Part shown: one piece after another, positions 1 through 9,686 of the stretch | Position numbering within the stretch: position 1 is the first letter of the stretch | Layout of the letters: each line of letters starts with the position of its first letter | From: Roseovarius sp. THAF9 | Lineage (GTDB): Bacteria; Pseudomonadota; Alphaproteobacteria; Rhodobacterales; Rhodobacteraceae | Direction of reading: 5' to 3' | DNA: 64,000 nt | NCBI RefSeq assembly: GCF_009363715.1 | Contig: NZ_CP045404.1 | Span: 1,208,001 to 1,272,000 of the forward strand | Translations under genes and position numbers: made by a program | The notes under the pieces: model-generated | What the model saw: the letters and a program-made list of their open reading frames with translations, nothing else | Database searches by the model: none | Told to the model about the DNA's origin: nothing

Positions 1-131
1 TGATGCTGCTACATCGCGACGGACGCCGCTGGCGCGAAATACAGCCATGACGACACAGAGAAAACTCTGGTGGGAAGTCTTATTGTTGGCGACGCGCCCC
101 CGGGTGCGCAACGCAAGGAAGGAGGGCCAAG

Positions 132-1943
132 ATGACCGCAGTAAACGACACGGTTAAGCGGGTGACAGAGCGGATTATCGCTCGGAGTGAACCCACACGG
201 ACGCTTCATTTGAGCAACATGGAGGCCGCGCGTGCCAAGGGACCGGCGCGCGCGCATCTGTCCTGCAGCGGGCAGGCGCATGCCTATGCGGCGTCCGGGC
301 CCGACAAGGACAGGCTGGCCGCCACCGGCGCGGGCAACCTCGGGATCGTGACGGCTTATAACGACATGCTGTCGGCGCATCAGCCCTTCGAACGTTTCCC
401 CGATCTGATCCGCCAGGCCGCGCGCGAGGTCGGCGGCACCGCCCAGGTCGCGGGCGGGGTTCCGGCGATGTGCGACGGGGTCACACAGGGCGAAGCGGGG
501 ATGGAACTGTCGCTTTTCTCGCGCGACGTCATCGCGCTGGCCGCTTCCGTTGCACTCAGCCATAATACCTTCGACGCCGCCGTGTTTCTTGGCGTCTGCG
601 ACAAGATCGTGCCGGGGCTGGTGATTGCGGCGCAGGCCTTCGGACACCTTCCGGCTGTGTTCATGCCCGCGGGTCCGATGGAAAGCGGCCTGCCCAATGA
701 CGAAAAGGCCAAGGTCCGCCAGGAATTCGCGGCAGGCGAAGTGGGCCGCGATGCGCTGATGGCGGCCGAAATGGCGTCCTATCACGGGCCAGGCACCTGC
801 ACCTTCTACGGCACGGCCAATACCAACCAGATGCTGATGGAATTCATGGGCCTCCACCTGCCCGGGGCCAGCTTCGTGACACCCAATACCGGCCTGCGCG
901 ACGCGCTGACGCGCGAAGGCGCCAAGCGCGCGCTCAGCCTCAGTGCGCTGGGCAATGACTACACGCCGGTCTGCGATATCCTTGATGAACGCGCCTTCGT
1001 GAACGGGATCGTGGGGCTCAATGCCACCGGCGGGTCCACCAATCTGCTCATTCATCTTATCGCCATGGCCCGGGCGGGCGGGATCATCCTCGATTGGCAG
1101 GACTTCTCGGAACTGAGCGACATCACGCCGCTGATGGCACGCGTCTATCCCAATGGTCTGGCCGACGTGAACCATTTCCACGCCGCGGGGGGCCTTGGCT
1201 ACATGATCGGTGATCTTCTCAAGTCGGGCCTGTTGCACCCTGACACCAAGACCGTCGCGGGCGCCGGGCTTGAGAACTACACGAAAGATCCCGTTTTCAA
1301 GGACGGCGAACTCAGCTGGCACGACGGCCTCGACGAAAGCCTGAACGACAAGATTCTGCGCCCCGCCAGCGATCCGTTCCAGCCCACCGGCGGGCTGAGG
1401 CGCCTGGCCGGATCGCTTGGAACGTCGGTCATGAAGATCTCTGCCGTCGCGGCCGAGCATCACGTTATCGAAGCGCCCGTGCGTGTGTTCCACGATCAGG
1501 AAGCGGTGAAGGCCGCCTTTAAGGCCGGCGAGTTGGCGGACGACGTGATCGTGGTTGTCCGCTTTCAAGGCCCCAAGGCCAACGGCATGCCTGAACTGCA
1601 CAGTCTGACGCCGCTTCTGTCGATCCTTCAAGGGCGTGGACAGAAAGTGGCTCTTGTCACTGATGGGCGCATGTCGGGTGCATCTGGCAAGGTTCCCGCC
1701 GCAATCCACGTCTGTCCCGAGGCGGTGGATGGTGGGCCAATTGCAAAACTTCAAGACGGCGACCGAATGCGCATCGATGCGACGCAAGGCACGCTCGACA
1801 TCCTGACGCCCGGCGTGTCGGAGAGACCCGCGGTCACTGCCGACCTTTCAGCAAATGCCGCGGGTACAGGTCGCGAGCTTTTCGCGACATTCCGCAACAC
1901 GGTCGGATCCGCCACCACCGGCGCGACCATCTTCGGAGACTGA
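132..1943 (+). CDS. edd: Phosphogluconate dehydratase
   Basis: This enzyme dehydrates 6-phosphogluconate to KDPG, the first committed step of the Entner-Doudoroff pathway, in the cytoplasm. The 603-residue length is usual for Edd, and the sequence is of the IlvD/Edd type, with cysteines in the contexts [17 protein letters not shown] and [13 protein letters not shown] that fit Fe-S cluster ligation. The ATG is preceded by a near-perfect AAGGAGG at 119-125, six bases upstream, which fixes the start. It leads an edd-eda-pgi cluster, with eda starting four bases after its stop. The 131 bases before it hold no gene that I can recognise and should contain the operon promoter. Confidence 0.96.
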   Translation: MTAVNDTVKRVTERIIARSEPTRTLHLSNMEAARAKGPARAHLSCSGQAHAYAASGPDKDRLAATGAGNLGIVTAYNDMLSAHQPFERFPDLIRQAAREVGGTAQVAGGVPAMCDGVTQGEAGMELSLFSRDVIALAASVALSHNTFDAAVFLGVCDKIVPGLVIAAQAFGHLPAVFMPAGPMESGLPNDEKAKVRQEFAAGEVGRDALMAAEMASYHGPGTCTFYGTANTNQMLMEFMGLHLPGASFVTPNTGLRDALTREGAKRALSLSALGNDYTPVCDILDERAFVNGIVGLNATGGSTNLLIHLIAMARAGGIILDWQDFSELSDITPLMARVYPNGLADVNHFHAAGGLGYMIGDLLKSGLLHPDTKTVAGAGLENYTKDPVFKDGELSWHDGLDESLNDKILRPASDPFQPTGGLRRLAGSLGTSVMKISAVAAEHHVIEAPVRVFHDQEAVKAAFKAGELADDVIVVVRFQGPKANGMPELHSLTPLLSILQGRGQKVALVTDGRMSGASGKVPAAIHVCPEAVDGGPIAKLQDGDRMRIDATQGTLDILTPGVSERPAVTADLSANAAGTGRELFATFRNTVGSATTGATIFGD

Positions 1944-1947
1944 GGCC

Positions 1948-2601
1948 ATGACGCTTTCGCCCAAAAATGCCAGCCAGCGTACCCGTGAAATCTGTGCTCT
2001 GGCCCCGATCATTCCGGTCCTTGTGGTCGAGGACGTGACGACAGCGCGGCCCTTGGCCGAAGCACTGGTGGCCGGCGGTCTGCCCGCTTTGGAAGTTACA
2101 CTGCGCACCCCGGCTGCGCTGGAGGCTATCCAAACCATGAGCGAGGTCACCGGCGGACATGTCGGCGCCGGAACACTGATCACCCCCGAGGATGTCCGCG
2201 CGGCCAAGGCCGCCGGTGCCACTTTCGGCGTATCCCCCGGCGCCACGGACGAGCTGCTGGCCGCCTGTGAAGCCGAAGACCTGCCGCTCTTACCTGGCGC
2301 AGCCACAGCAACCGAAGCGATGCGCCTGCTGACACGCGGATATGACACGCTCAAGTTCTTCCCCGCCGAGGCATCGGGCGGGGCGCTCGCGCTCAAGGCC
2401 ATCGGCGCGCCCCTGCCGCAGATCACCTTCTGCCCCACAGGCGGCGTCAACCTTGCCAACGCACTCTCTTATCTGAAGCTGCCCAATGTTCTCTGCGCAG
2501 GGGGAAGCTGGGTTGCACCGCAACAGCTTATCGACGCGGGCGATTGGGCCGCCATCGAGACACTTGCCACAGATGCCGCGCAACTGGGAACCTCCGCATG
2601 A
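1948..2601 (+). CDS. eda: KDPG (2-dehydro-3-deoxyphosphogluconate) aldolase
   Basis: This enzyme cleaves KDPG to pyruvate and glyceraldehyde 3-phosphate, completing the Entner-Doudoroff pathway. The 217-residue class I aldolase carries the Schiff-base lysine in TLKFFPAE (about Lys136) and the general-base glutamate in LEVTLRT (about Glu49). The ATG at 1948, just after the edd stop, gives the usual family length; a longer reading would overlap edd. Its stop overlaps the pgi start in an ATGA arrangement, so the two are probably translationally coupled. Confidence 0.96.
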   Translation: MTLSPKNASQRTREICALAPIIPVLVVEDVTTARPLAEALVAGGLPALEVTLRTPAALEAIQTMSEVTGGHVGAGTLITPEDVRAAKAAGATFGVSPGATDELLAACEAEDLPLLPGAATATEAMRLLTRGYDTLKFFPAEASGGALALKAIGAPLPQITFCPTGGVNLANALSYLKLPNVLCAGGSWVAPQQLIDAGDWAAIETLATDAAQLGTSA

Positions 2602-4205
2602 CAGATATCTGGCGACAGCTTGAACAGAATCACGCTGAAGGAAGCGAGCGGTCCATTCTAAGCCTGTTCGACGATCCCGACCGCATCCGCGATTTTTCCG
2701 TCGAAACTGATGGCATGCTGCTGGATTTCTCCAAGACCAATATCGATCAGCAGGCGCTGGCGTTGCTGGTTGATCTGGCGGCGGCGGCGGGTGTGGCACA
2801 AAAGCGTGACGCGATGTTCGATGGCGCGAAGATCAACACGACCGAAAACCGGGCGGTCCTGCACACCGCGCTGCGCTCACATGACACGGCACCGCTCCTC
2901 GTCGATGGCGAAGACGTGCGCCCGAGCATCACTGAAACCCTGCGTCGGATGGAAGGTTTCGCAACAGACATTCGCAAGGGCAAAATCACCGGCGCAACCG
3001 GCGCCCCCTTCACCGATGTGGTCAATATCGGCATCGGTGGCTCCGATCTCGGACCAGCCATGGCAACGCGCGCTCTGGCGCCATACCACGACGGGCCGCG
3101 CTGCCACTTCGTCTCGAATGTAGACGAAGCGCATATTGCCGACACGCTCCGACCGCTCGATCCGGCCCGCACGCTGATCATCGTCGCCTCCAAGACGTTC
3201 ACCACGATCGAGACAATGACCAATGCCGCGACGGCTATCGATTGGCTGCGCCAAGGCGTGGGCGACGACACAGGCGTACATCTGGCTGCCGTGTCGACCG
3301 CTTTGGACAAGACCGCCGAACTGGGGATCGCCCCGGAGCGGGTCTTCGGCTTCGCCGACTGGGTCGGCGGGCGCTATTCGCTCTGGGGGCCGGTCGGGTT
3401 GCCCATCATGCTGGCAATCGGCCCGGATAACTTCCGCGTGTTCCTGTCGGGCGCAGCCGCAATGGACGCCCATTTCCGCACAGCCGCGTTTGCCCGAAAC
3501 CTGCCGGTTCTGATGGGGCTCGTGGGTGTCTGGCACCGCAATATCTGTGGCTATGCAACGCGTGCGGTGCTGCCCTATGATCAACGTCTGTCGCGCCTGC
3601 CGGCCTACCTGCAACAACTGGACATGGAGAGCAACGGCAAGCGTGTATCCATCGACGGCAAGGTTCTCACGCACGAGACAGGCCCCGTGGTCTGGGGGGA
3701 ACCCGGCACGAACGGGCAACATGCCTTCTACCAGCTTCTGCACCAGGGAACCGAAGTTGTTCCCGCAGAATTCCTGATCGCGGCGGACGGCCACGAATCC
3801 CATCTGAGTGGGCATCATGACCTGCTCAAGGCGAATTGCTTGGCCCAGTCCGAAGCGCTGATGGTCGGACGGTCTTTTGACGAGGCGATGAAAATAGCCG
3901 CCGCGCTTGGCTTTGAGGGTCAAGATCGAAGGATACAGGCAGCGCAACGCACATTTCCCGGCAACCGCCCGTCCATCACGCTCGCCTATCCCAAGCTGAC
4001 TCCATTCGTACTGGGACAGATTATCGCCCTTTATGAACATCGCGTATTCGTCGAAGGTGTGGTCTGGGGCATCAACTCCTTCGATCAGTGGGGGGTGGAG
4101 CTTGGAAAGGAGCTGGCAAATGCTCTAATTCCACTTATTCAGGGTGCGCCTGCCGGCGGCAAAGACGCGTCGACGCGGAAGCTAATCCATGCGTTGTGCA
4201 GCTAA
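2598..4205 (+). CDS. pgi: Glucose-6-phosphate isomerase
   Basis: This enzyme interconverts glucose 6-phosphate and fructose 6-phosphate and so feeds hexose phosphates back into the Entner-Doudoroff route. Typical PGI landmarks are visible: the [10 protein letters not shown] phosphate-binding segment, the VASKTFTT loop, and a C-terminal [17 protein letters not shown]. The chosen ATG overlaps the eda stop and gives 535 residues, slightly shorter than E. coli Pgi but normal for alphaproteobacteria. It is the last gene before the accessory island. The 200 bases after it (4206-4405) hold no gene that I can support. Confidence 0.95.
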   Translation: MTDIWRQLEQNHAEGSERSILSLFDDPDRIRDFSVETDGMLLDFSKTNIDQQALALLVDLAAAAGVAQKRDAMFDGAKINTTENRAVLHTALRSHDTAPLLVDGEDVRPSITETLRRMEGFATDIRKGKITGATGAPFTDVVNIGIGGSDLGPAMATRALAPYHDGPRCHFVSNVDEAHIADTLRPLDPARTLIIVASKTFTTIETMTNAATAIDWLRQGVGDDTGVHLAAVSTALDKTAELGIAPERVFGFADWVGGRYSLWGPVGLPIMLAIGPDNFRVFLSGAAAMDAHFRTAAFARNLPVLMGLVGVWHRNICGYATRAVLPYDQRLSRLPAYLQQLDMESNGKRVSIDGKVLTHETGPVVWGEPGTNGQHAFYQLLHQGTEVVPAEFLIAADGHESHLSGHHDLLKANCLAQSEALMVGRSFDEAMKIAAALGFEGQDRRIQAAQRTFPGNRPSITLAYPKLTPFVLGQIIALYEHRVFVEGVVWGINSFDQWGVELGKELANALIPLIQGAPAGGKDASTRKLIHALCS

Positions 4206-4405
4206 CAAGATAGCCAGGGTTAGCTTTGGTTTTAGCCGTAGCCGAAGCGCGGCAGAACTCTATTGAAACTTCAGTTGCGTTATATGCTGTTAGACACCGA
4301 CCATGTATGGCGGATGTTGAATGTCCGCTTACACTTTTTTGCAGACATTGTTGCAGAGTGCAGCGAACTTCTCCTTCCCGCCCTTCCAACACTCAGGTCC
4401 AAAGC

Positions 4406-4467
4406 TGTCTAACGTCAGCACCTACCGGACAGATTTAGGTGTTTGAGGAACGGAGGATTTCTGGTTC
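4406..4467 (+). repeat. Left terminal inverted repeat of the IS3-family element
   Basis: This is the outermost left end, starting TGTCTAACGTCAG, with CGGACA at 4426-4431 and AACGGAGG further in. It pairs imperfectly with the right end at 5855-5916. Confidence 0.75.
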
Positions 4468-4491
4468 ATCGAAGCCATAATGGAGCGAAGA

Positions 4492-4865
4492 TGAACAAGA
4501 GATCCGGAACATCCAAGGATGCTGCTGACAAGCTTGTTAGGGGTATCAAGCGTAAGACCCGCAAGCACTACTCGGCGGAGGAGAAGATCCGCATCGTGCT
4601 TGCCGGGATGCGGGGCGAAGAAAGCATAGCGGCCCTGTGCCGTCGTGAAGGGATCGCTGAGAGCCTTTATTACAGCTGGTCGAAGGAGTTTCTTGAGGCT
4701 GGGAAGAACCGGCTGGCGGGTGACACAGCCCGTCAGGCGACAGCTCCCGAGGTCAAGGAACTGCGCTCTGAGGCAGCCGCGCTGAAAGAAGTGGTCGCGG
4801 AGCTGACACTGGAGAACAGGCTGCTCAAAAAAAGCACGTTCGGGGATGGGGAGGACGACGCATGA
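4492..4865 (+). CDS. IS3-family transposase OrfA (HTH subunit)
   Basis: This is the DNA-binding N-terminal part of the transposase. From the ATG at 4492 it has a basic start and then an HTH_8/Tnp_1-type helix-turn-helix (YSAEEKIRIVLAGMRGEESIAALCRREGI), followed by a coiled-coil-like leucine segment (LKEVVAELTLENRLLKK), typical of IS3 OrfA. A run of seven A residues at 4827-4833 precedes the stop, and the -1 frame is open from there into OrfB, so a fused OrfAB product by programmed frameshifting is plausible. A longer in-frame start at 4443 is also possible. Confidence 0.9.
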
Positions 4866-5842
4866 GATACCCAGCCTCGGAGAAGCTCGAGATCATTCGG
4901 ACAGTCGAAGCCTCGCATTTGCCGGTCAGGCGGACCCTGACCATGCTCGGCATTCCCAGCAGCACCTATTACCAGTGGTATGCGCGGTGGGCCGATGGCG
5001 GCGTTGACGCTTTGCGTGACACGTCCCCGCGGCCTCGGGCGGTGTGGAACCGCATCCCGGACGAGATCCGCGACGCCTTCGTTGAGTTCGCGCTGGATCA
5101 TGAGGATCTGACGCCACGGGAATTGGCGGTCAAATACACCGATGAGAAACGGTATTTTGTATCTGAGTCCTCGGCATACCGCATTCTCAAGGCCCAGGAC
5201 CTGATCACGGCTCCGGCCCATGTGGTGATCCGTGCCGCCGATGAGTTCCGGGACAAGACAACTCGGCCCAACGAACTCTGGCAAACCGACTTCACCTATC
5301 TCAAGGTCATCGGTTGGGGCTGGTTCTATCTCAGCACGATCCTCGACGATTACAGCCGCTACATCATCGCGTGGAAGCTCTGCACGACAATGAAGGCCGT
5401 GGATGTGACGGACACGCTGGATCTGGCGCTGGAGGCCTCGGGCTGTGCTCATGCGACAGTCGTTCACAAGCCCCGGCTGCTCAGCGACAACGGCTCGTCC
5501 TACGTTGCGGCCGACCTGACCGACTACCTCGATACCAAAGGTATGGATCACGTCCGCGGAGCGCCGCACCACCCACAGACCCAGGGCAAGATCGAACGCT
5601 GGCACCAGACCATGAAGAACCGGGTTCTGCTGGAGAACTACTATCTGCCGGGGGATCTTGAACGCCAGATCGGCGACTTCGTCGGATACTACAACACTCG
5701 GCGATACCACGAGAGCTTGGATAACCTGACGCCGGCTGACGTCTACCACGGTCGGGGTCGGACGATCCTGAAAATGAGAGAGGAGATCAAGAAACAGACA
5801 ATCCGAAAGCGCCGGTTGCAGCACAAAGCCGCGGTCGCCTAA
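4862..5842 (+). CDS. IS3-family transposase OrfB (DDE integrase core)
   Basis: This is the catalytic subunit of the transposase, 326 residues. An N-terminal HTH_21-like region is followed by an rve integrase core with a DDE triad: Asp in WQTDFTYL, Asp in LLSDNGSSY, and Glu in GKIERWHQ. The C-terminal YNTRRYHESL is the usual IS3 ending. Its ATG overlaps the OrfA stop (ATGA). The frame is -1 relative to OrfA, as in other IS3 elements. No internal stops are seen. Confidence 0.93.
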   Translation: MRYPASEKLEIIRTVEASHLPVRRTLTMLGIPSSTYYQWYARWADGGVDALRDTSPRPRAVWNRIPDEIRDAFVEFALDHEDLTPRELAVKYTDEKRYFVSESSAYRILKAQDLITAPAHVVIRAADEFRDKTTRPNELWQTDFTYLKVIGWGWFYLSTILDDYSRYIIAWKLCTTMKAVDVTDTLDLALEASGCAHATVVHKPRLLSDNGSSYVAADLTDYLDTKGMDHVRGAPHHPQTQGKIERWHQTMKNRVLLENYYLPGDLERQIGDFVGYYNTRRYHESLDNLTPADVYHGRGRTILKMREEIKKQTIRKRRLQHKAAVA

Positions 5843-5854
5843 ACTCAAACAGAA

Positions 5855-5916
5855 ACCGAACCAGAGCCTCCGTTACCAAAACAAACGACTTGTCCGAAAA
5901 ACTCTGAAGACGGACA
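5855..5916 (-). repeat. Right terminal inverted repeat of the IS3-family element
   Basis: Read on the minus strand from 5916 it begins TGTCCGTCTTCAG, with CGGACA at the same offset as in the left end and AACGGAGG further in. Confidence 0.75.
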
Positions 5917-6163
5917 TGCCAGTCAGTCTGAACCGCGATACGACCGCTTGTTGCGCCGAGCAAACAAACTCCGCATCGCGCTGGGCGGGGAACCCGGAAC
6001 AGCGCACTTGATAGCGCCAAAACCCAAAGGCATGTGGCAACGGACGTATCAGCGCAAACGTTGGGAAATTCAGTGGTGCGAGGATCAAGCGGACCAACTT
6101 TTTATCAGGAAGTTTCGCCACTTGCTCAGCGAAGACGAAATTAAAATGTATTTCGACGTCTGA
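5917..6163 (+). pseudogene. C-terminal remnant of a gene interrupted at the IS right end
   Basis: An open frame runs from the IS boundary to a stop at 6161-6163 and encodes about 81 residues with clear protein character (RYDRLLRRANKLR, GEPGTAHLIAPKPKGMW, WCEDQADQLFIRKF). It lacks a convincing start: only a TTG at 5948 is available and it has no ribosome binding site. The protein is rich in Arg, Trp and Lys. I do not recognise the family. The sequence left of the IS does not supply a matching N-terminus, so the insertion was probably accompanied or followed by deletion. The bases 6164-6248 contain nothing more. Confidence 0.55.
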
Positions 6164-6248
6164 TTACCGAACAGACCACTCGTCCTACAGTTGACGTCTG
6201 CGCAAACCCTGCTTCTATTGGGCGGGTGCGGAACGTCTAGGACCATCA

Positions 6249-9122
6249 ATGACGCCTCAAGACTTTATCACCAAATGGCGCAATACCGAACTCAAGGAGC
6301 GCTCCGCATCTCAATCGCATTTCAATGACTTGTGCCGTTTGCTGGAACTGGACGACCCGACAACGGCTGACGGTAAGGGCGAATGGTTTACCTTCGAGAA
6401 AGGCGCATCCAAGACTAGTGGCGGTGAAGGCTGGGCCGACGTCTGGCGCAAGGATTGCTTCGCGTGGGAATATAAGGGCAAACGGGCCAATCTGGACAAG
6501 GCGTTTGACCAGCTTTTGCAGTATTCCATCGCACTAGAAAACCCGCCGCTTTTGATAGTGTCGGACATGGATGTAATACGTATCCATACAAACTGGACCA
6601 ACACGGTACAGCAAACGCACACCCTGACATTGGAAGACCTCAAAGACGCCGCGAACCGCAGTAAGCTGCGGAATGCCTTTCTGAAACCTGAGGCTTTTAA
6701 GCCCACAAAGACCCGGCAATTGGTAACCGAACAAGCGGCGCAGAACTTTGCCAATCTTGCCCAACGTCTGCGGGAACGAGGTCATGACCCGCAAAAGGTG
6801 GCACATTTCGTAAACCGCCTCGTGTTCTGTATGTTCGCCGAGGACGTTGAGCTTCTGCCGAACAAGATGTTCGAAGAAATGATAAAGGCTGCGCGACCTG
6901 ATCCCGCCAGCTTCGCAACACATGCGAAAACGTTGTTCACGGCGATGAAGGACGGCGGCCTAGTAGGGTTTACAAAGGTCGAGTGGTTTAACGGTGGTCT
7001 CTTTGACAACGACGATGTGTTGCCACTTGAATGGGAAGATTTAGACGACCTCATTCGTGCCGCGCATCTGGATTGGTCAGACATTGATCCATCCATCCTC
7101 GGCACGCTGTTCGAGCGCGGGCTTGACCCGGACAAACGGTCTCAGCTCGGCGCGCACTACACCGACCGCGACAAGATCATGCAAATCGTCAATCCGGTGG
7201 TGGTGGAGCCGCTGCTTGCCGAATGGACTGAGGTGAAAACCCAGATTAAAGCCGCGCTGAGCAAAGCGGAGAGCGCCAAGTCACGCTCTGCTAGGACCAG
7301 GGCCGAGAAAGAAGCCGAACGCCTCCATGCCACGTTTCTGGAGCGTCTGAGAGGCTTCCGAGTGCTCGACCCTGCGTGTGGGTCCGGCAACTTCCTGTAC
7401 CTGTCCCTCTTGGCGCTGAAGGACATTGAACACCGCACTAATCTTGAAGCTGAGGCCATGGGCTTGCCGCGCGGATTCCCGACCATAGGGCCCGAAAGCG
7501 TGAAGGGGATCGAACTGAACTCTTATGCCGCCGAACTGGCGCGTGTGTCGGTATGGGTCGGCGAAATCCAGTGGATGCGCCGGAACGGTTTCAATGCGGC
7601 CCGAAACCCGATTCTCCGCCCGTTAGGCACCATCGAACACCGGGACGCCGTACTTGCAGCGGACGGGTCCAAAGCTGACTGGCCGGATGCTGACGTGGTG
7701 GTCGGAAATCCACCGTTCCTAGGAAACAAGCGAATGATGTCGGCGCTGGGAGAGAGCTATGTCACAGAACTTCGCAAAGCATGGAGAGAAGTGCCCGGGG
7801 GTGTCGACCTAGTCGCATACTGGTTCGCGAAGGCATGGGAGATGTTAGAGGAAGGGCGCTTGAGGCGAGCAGGTCTGGTTTCGACAAACTCAATACGCGC
7901 TGGGGCAAACCGCGAAGTCCTCAAACCCATGGTAGAGGGAGGGCAAATCTTTGATGCTTGGTCCGATGAGCCATGGACCGTCGATGGAGCTGCCGTTCGG
8001 GTTTCAATGATTTCCTTTGATAAGGACCAGTCTGTCAGGCCGCGCCTCAATGGAGTTGAAGTAGATCGAATCTCGTCGGACCTCTCAGAATTGGGGCCTG
8101 CGAACATGGACCTGACGAATGCCGAGGTTCTGACGCGGAATGCATCGAAGGCTTTCATCGGCGATCAGAAAAGCGGTCCATTCGAGGTCAGCCGAGAATT
8201 GGCGTTAAAATTGCTTGCGCGCCCCCAGAATCCCAATGGGCGAACAAATGGAGATGTGGTTCGACCTTGGCTTAACGGTATGGACGTAACCCGACGACCG
8301 AGCGGCAAATGGATCATCGATTTTGGACCAAATATGCCCATGAGTGACGCCGCTCTATATGAAGAGCCGTTCCAGATCGTGCAGGCACTGGTGAAGCCTA
8401 AGCGTGACGGATTACGGCGAGACAATCACCGAGAGTACTGGTGGATTCATGGCGAGGCACGTCCGGGAATGCGGCGCGCTCTGAAGGGCTTATTCCGTTT
8501 TGTTGTTACACCCCGAGTTGCAAAGCACCGGTTCTTTGTATGGGCGGACAAGAGCGCTTTGGCAGATAGCAGGCTGGTCGTGATCGCTGCAGAAGACGAT
8601 GCGACGTTTGGTGTCCTTAGTTCAAAGCTTCATGAGCTTTGGTCTTTAGCGACGTGCTCTTGGCATGGTGTTGGCAATGATCCTACGTACAATGCGAAAA
8701 GCTGCTTCGAGACATTTCCGTTCCCGGTCGGCATGACGCCAGACATTCCCGCATCCGATTGCGTAGGCGACCCGCGCGCCCAGAAAATCGCCGAAGCCGC
8801 CGCAGAGCTTAACCGCCTTCGCGAAAATTGGTTGAATCCGCCTGACCTCGTGGACCGGGTTCCCGAAGTGGTCGAAGGCTACCCTGACCGGCTGATACCA
8901 AAAGACGACAAGGCCGCGAAGGAACTCAAGAAGCGCACCCTGACCAACCTCTACAACGTCCGCCCCGCATGGCTTGACCACGCCTGCAAGGCTTTGGACG
9001 AAGCGGTGGCCGAAGCCTACGGCTGGGGCGACGACTGGCGCTCAGGTGCGCTGACAGAAGATGAAATCCTAGCCCGTTTGTTCAAGCTCAACCAAGAGCG
9101 GGCTACGGAAAATCTGAAGTAA
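6249..9122 (+). CDS. MmeI-like type IIL restriction-modification enzyme (fused nuclease-methyltransferase)
   Basis: This is a single polypeptide expected to methylate adenine in a specific site and to cut unmodified DNA at a distance. The 957 residues match the MmeI family length (about 920). The N-terminal nuclease motif is Asp64-X9-Glu74-X-Lys76, the same D-X9-EXK spacing as MmeI. The gamma-class N6-adenine methyltransferase follows, with motif I LDPACGSGNF at about residue 373 and motif IV NPPF at about 486. A target-recognition region lies at about 620-800 (RPWLNGMDVTRRPSGKW), followed by a C-terminal helical part. Base composition is more AT-rich than the flanking core genes. It is the first gene of a defence-like run extending to 11195. 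Confidence 0.9.
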   Translation: MTPQDFITKWRNTELKERSASQSHFNDLCRLLELDDPTTADGKGEWFTFEKGASKTSGGEGWADVWRKDCFAWEYKGKRANLDKAFDQLLQYSIALENPPLLIVSDMDVIRIHTNWTNTVQQTHTLTLEDLKDAANRSKLRNAFLKPEAFKPTKTRQLVTEQAAQNFANLAQRLRERGHDPQKVAHFVNRLVFCMFAEDVELLPNKMFEEMIKAARPDPASFATHAKTLFTAMKDGGLVGFTKVEWFNGGLFDNDDVLPLEWEDLDDLIRAAHLDWSDIDPSILGTLFERGLDPDKRSQLGAHYTDRDKIMQIVNPVVVEPLLAEWTEVKTQIKAALSKAESAKSRSARTRAEKEAERLHATFLERLRGFRVLDPACGSGNFLYLSLLALKDIEHRTNLEAEAMGLPRGFPTIGPESVKGIELNSYAAELARVSVWVGEIQWMRRNGFNAARNPILRPLGTIEHRDAVLAADGSKADWPDADVVVGNPPFLGNKRMMSALGESYVTELRKAWREVPGGVDLVAYWFAKAWEMLEEGRLRRAGLVSTNSIRAGANREVLKPMVEGGQIFDAWSDEPWTVDGAAVRVSMISFDKDQSVRPRLNGVEVDRISSDLSELGPANMDLTNAEVLTRNASKAFIGDQKSGPFEVSRELALKLLARPQNPNGRTNGDVVRPWLNGMDVTRRPSGKWIIDFGPNMPMSDAALYEEPFQIVQALVKPKRDGLRRDNHREYWWIHGEARPGMRRALKGLFRFVVTPRVAKHRFFVWADKSALADSRLVVIAAEDDATFGVLSSKLHELWSLATCSWHGVGNDPTYNAKSCFETFPFPVGMTPDIPASDCVGDPRAQKIAEAAAELNRLRENWLNPPDLVDRVPEVVEGYPDRLIPKDDKAAKELKKRTLTNLYNVRPAWLDHACKALDEAVAEAYGWGDDWRSGALTEDEILARLFKLNQERATENLK

Positions 9123-9139
9123 AGTGAGGGCACCCTGCT

Positions 9140-9646
9140 ATGTCGTTTTTTGCGTGCACTAGGAGAAATTTGGATAGGCTCTCTCCGGGCTTTTCTGAAC
9201 TAACGCCAACTGAAAAAAAGCGCATTAATGAGTTCGCACATACCTGGCAGTTGTTTGAGGGTAGGGTTTTTGAGTTTGAAGCTACGGGAGCCAAGTTGCT
9301 TCACAATAATTGGTTTGGCCAACAGGCTGAAGTGATATGTACACATATTTCTGGCCAAACTCAGTTCTTTATCCAAAGGTATAGATTGGCTCCCGATGCT
9401 GACTATCGGCTCAATAATCTACTAACACACCGAGGAGAAAACCTTCGTGAATGCATAACTCATGCGCTGCAACCAAACGCATGTTCGGAGCAGATTGTAA
9501 GGGGCGTCGGTGCGATTTGTTTTCGACTGCGCAATAACCTTTTTCACGGCATGAAGGCTGAGTATGCATTCATTGGGCAGGAACAGAACTTCGCGCACGG
9601 AATTCGCTTCCTTAACACTTGTATCGACGTGCTTGTTGACGCTTAG
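9140..9646 (+). CDS. HEPN-domain protein of unknown function
   Basis: This 168-residue soluble protein begins 17 bases after the restriction enzyme gene. The C-terminal half holds Arg131-Asn-Asn-Leu-Phe-His136 (FRLRNNLFHG), the R-x4-H signature of HEPN domains, within predicted helices. HEPN proteins are often RNases or RNA-binding partners in toxin-antitoxin and anti-phage modules. No partner nucleotidyltransferase or other antitoxin is visible beside it. The gene is clearly the most AT-rich in the island, which suggests a separate transfer history. The HEPN assignment rests on the motif and its setting; the biological role is inferred only. Confidence 0.72.
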   Translation: MSFFACTRRNLDRLSPGFSELTPTEKKRINEFAHTWQLFEGRVFEFEATGAKLLHNNWFGQQAEVICTHISGQTQFFIQRYRLAPDADYRLNNLLTHRGENLRECITHALQPNACSEQIVRGVGAICFRLRNNLFHGMKAEYAFIGQEQNFAHGIRFLNTCIDVLVDA

Positions 9647-9686
9647 AAAATTGAACTCGAAAGCATTAAGGTAAAGGGAAGCTTCA

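Larger units (their letters stand above)
4406..5916 (+). mobile_element. IS3-family insertion sequence, complete (1511 bp)
   Basis: The element has two overlapping transposase frames bounded by imperfect terminal inverted repeats. The left end reads inward TGTC...TCAG...CGGACA from 4406. The right end, read on the minus strand from 5916, gives TGTC...TCAG...CGGACA. By eye about 16 of the first 26 positions match, and both ends then share AACGGAGG followed by TCTGGTTC-like bases. The flanking triplets (AGC on the left, TGC on the right) are not identical, so no clean target duplication is seen. Both transposase frames are open, so the element looks intact and potentially active. Confidence 0.88.

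Noticed and set aside
9..1787. A long open frame on the minus strand opposite edd
   Set aside because: It is fully covered by the edd gene, and its translation resembles no protein; this is a GC-rich antisense artefact.
4226..4438. Possible small gene right after pgi
   Set aside because: There is no ribosome site, the composition is rich in Cys, Arg and Ser without a fold pattern, and the frame runs across the IS left end.
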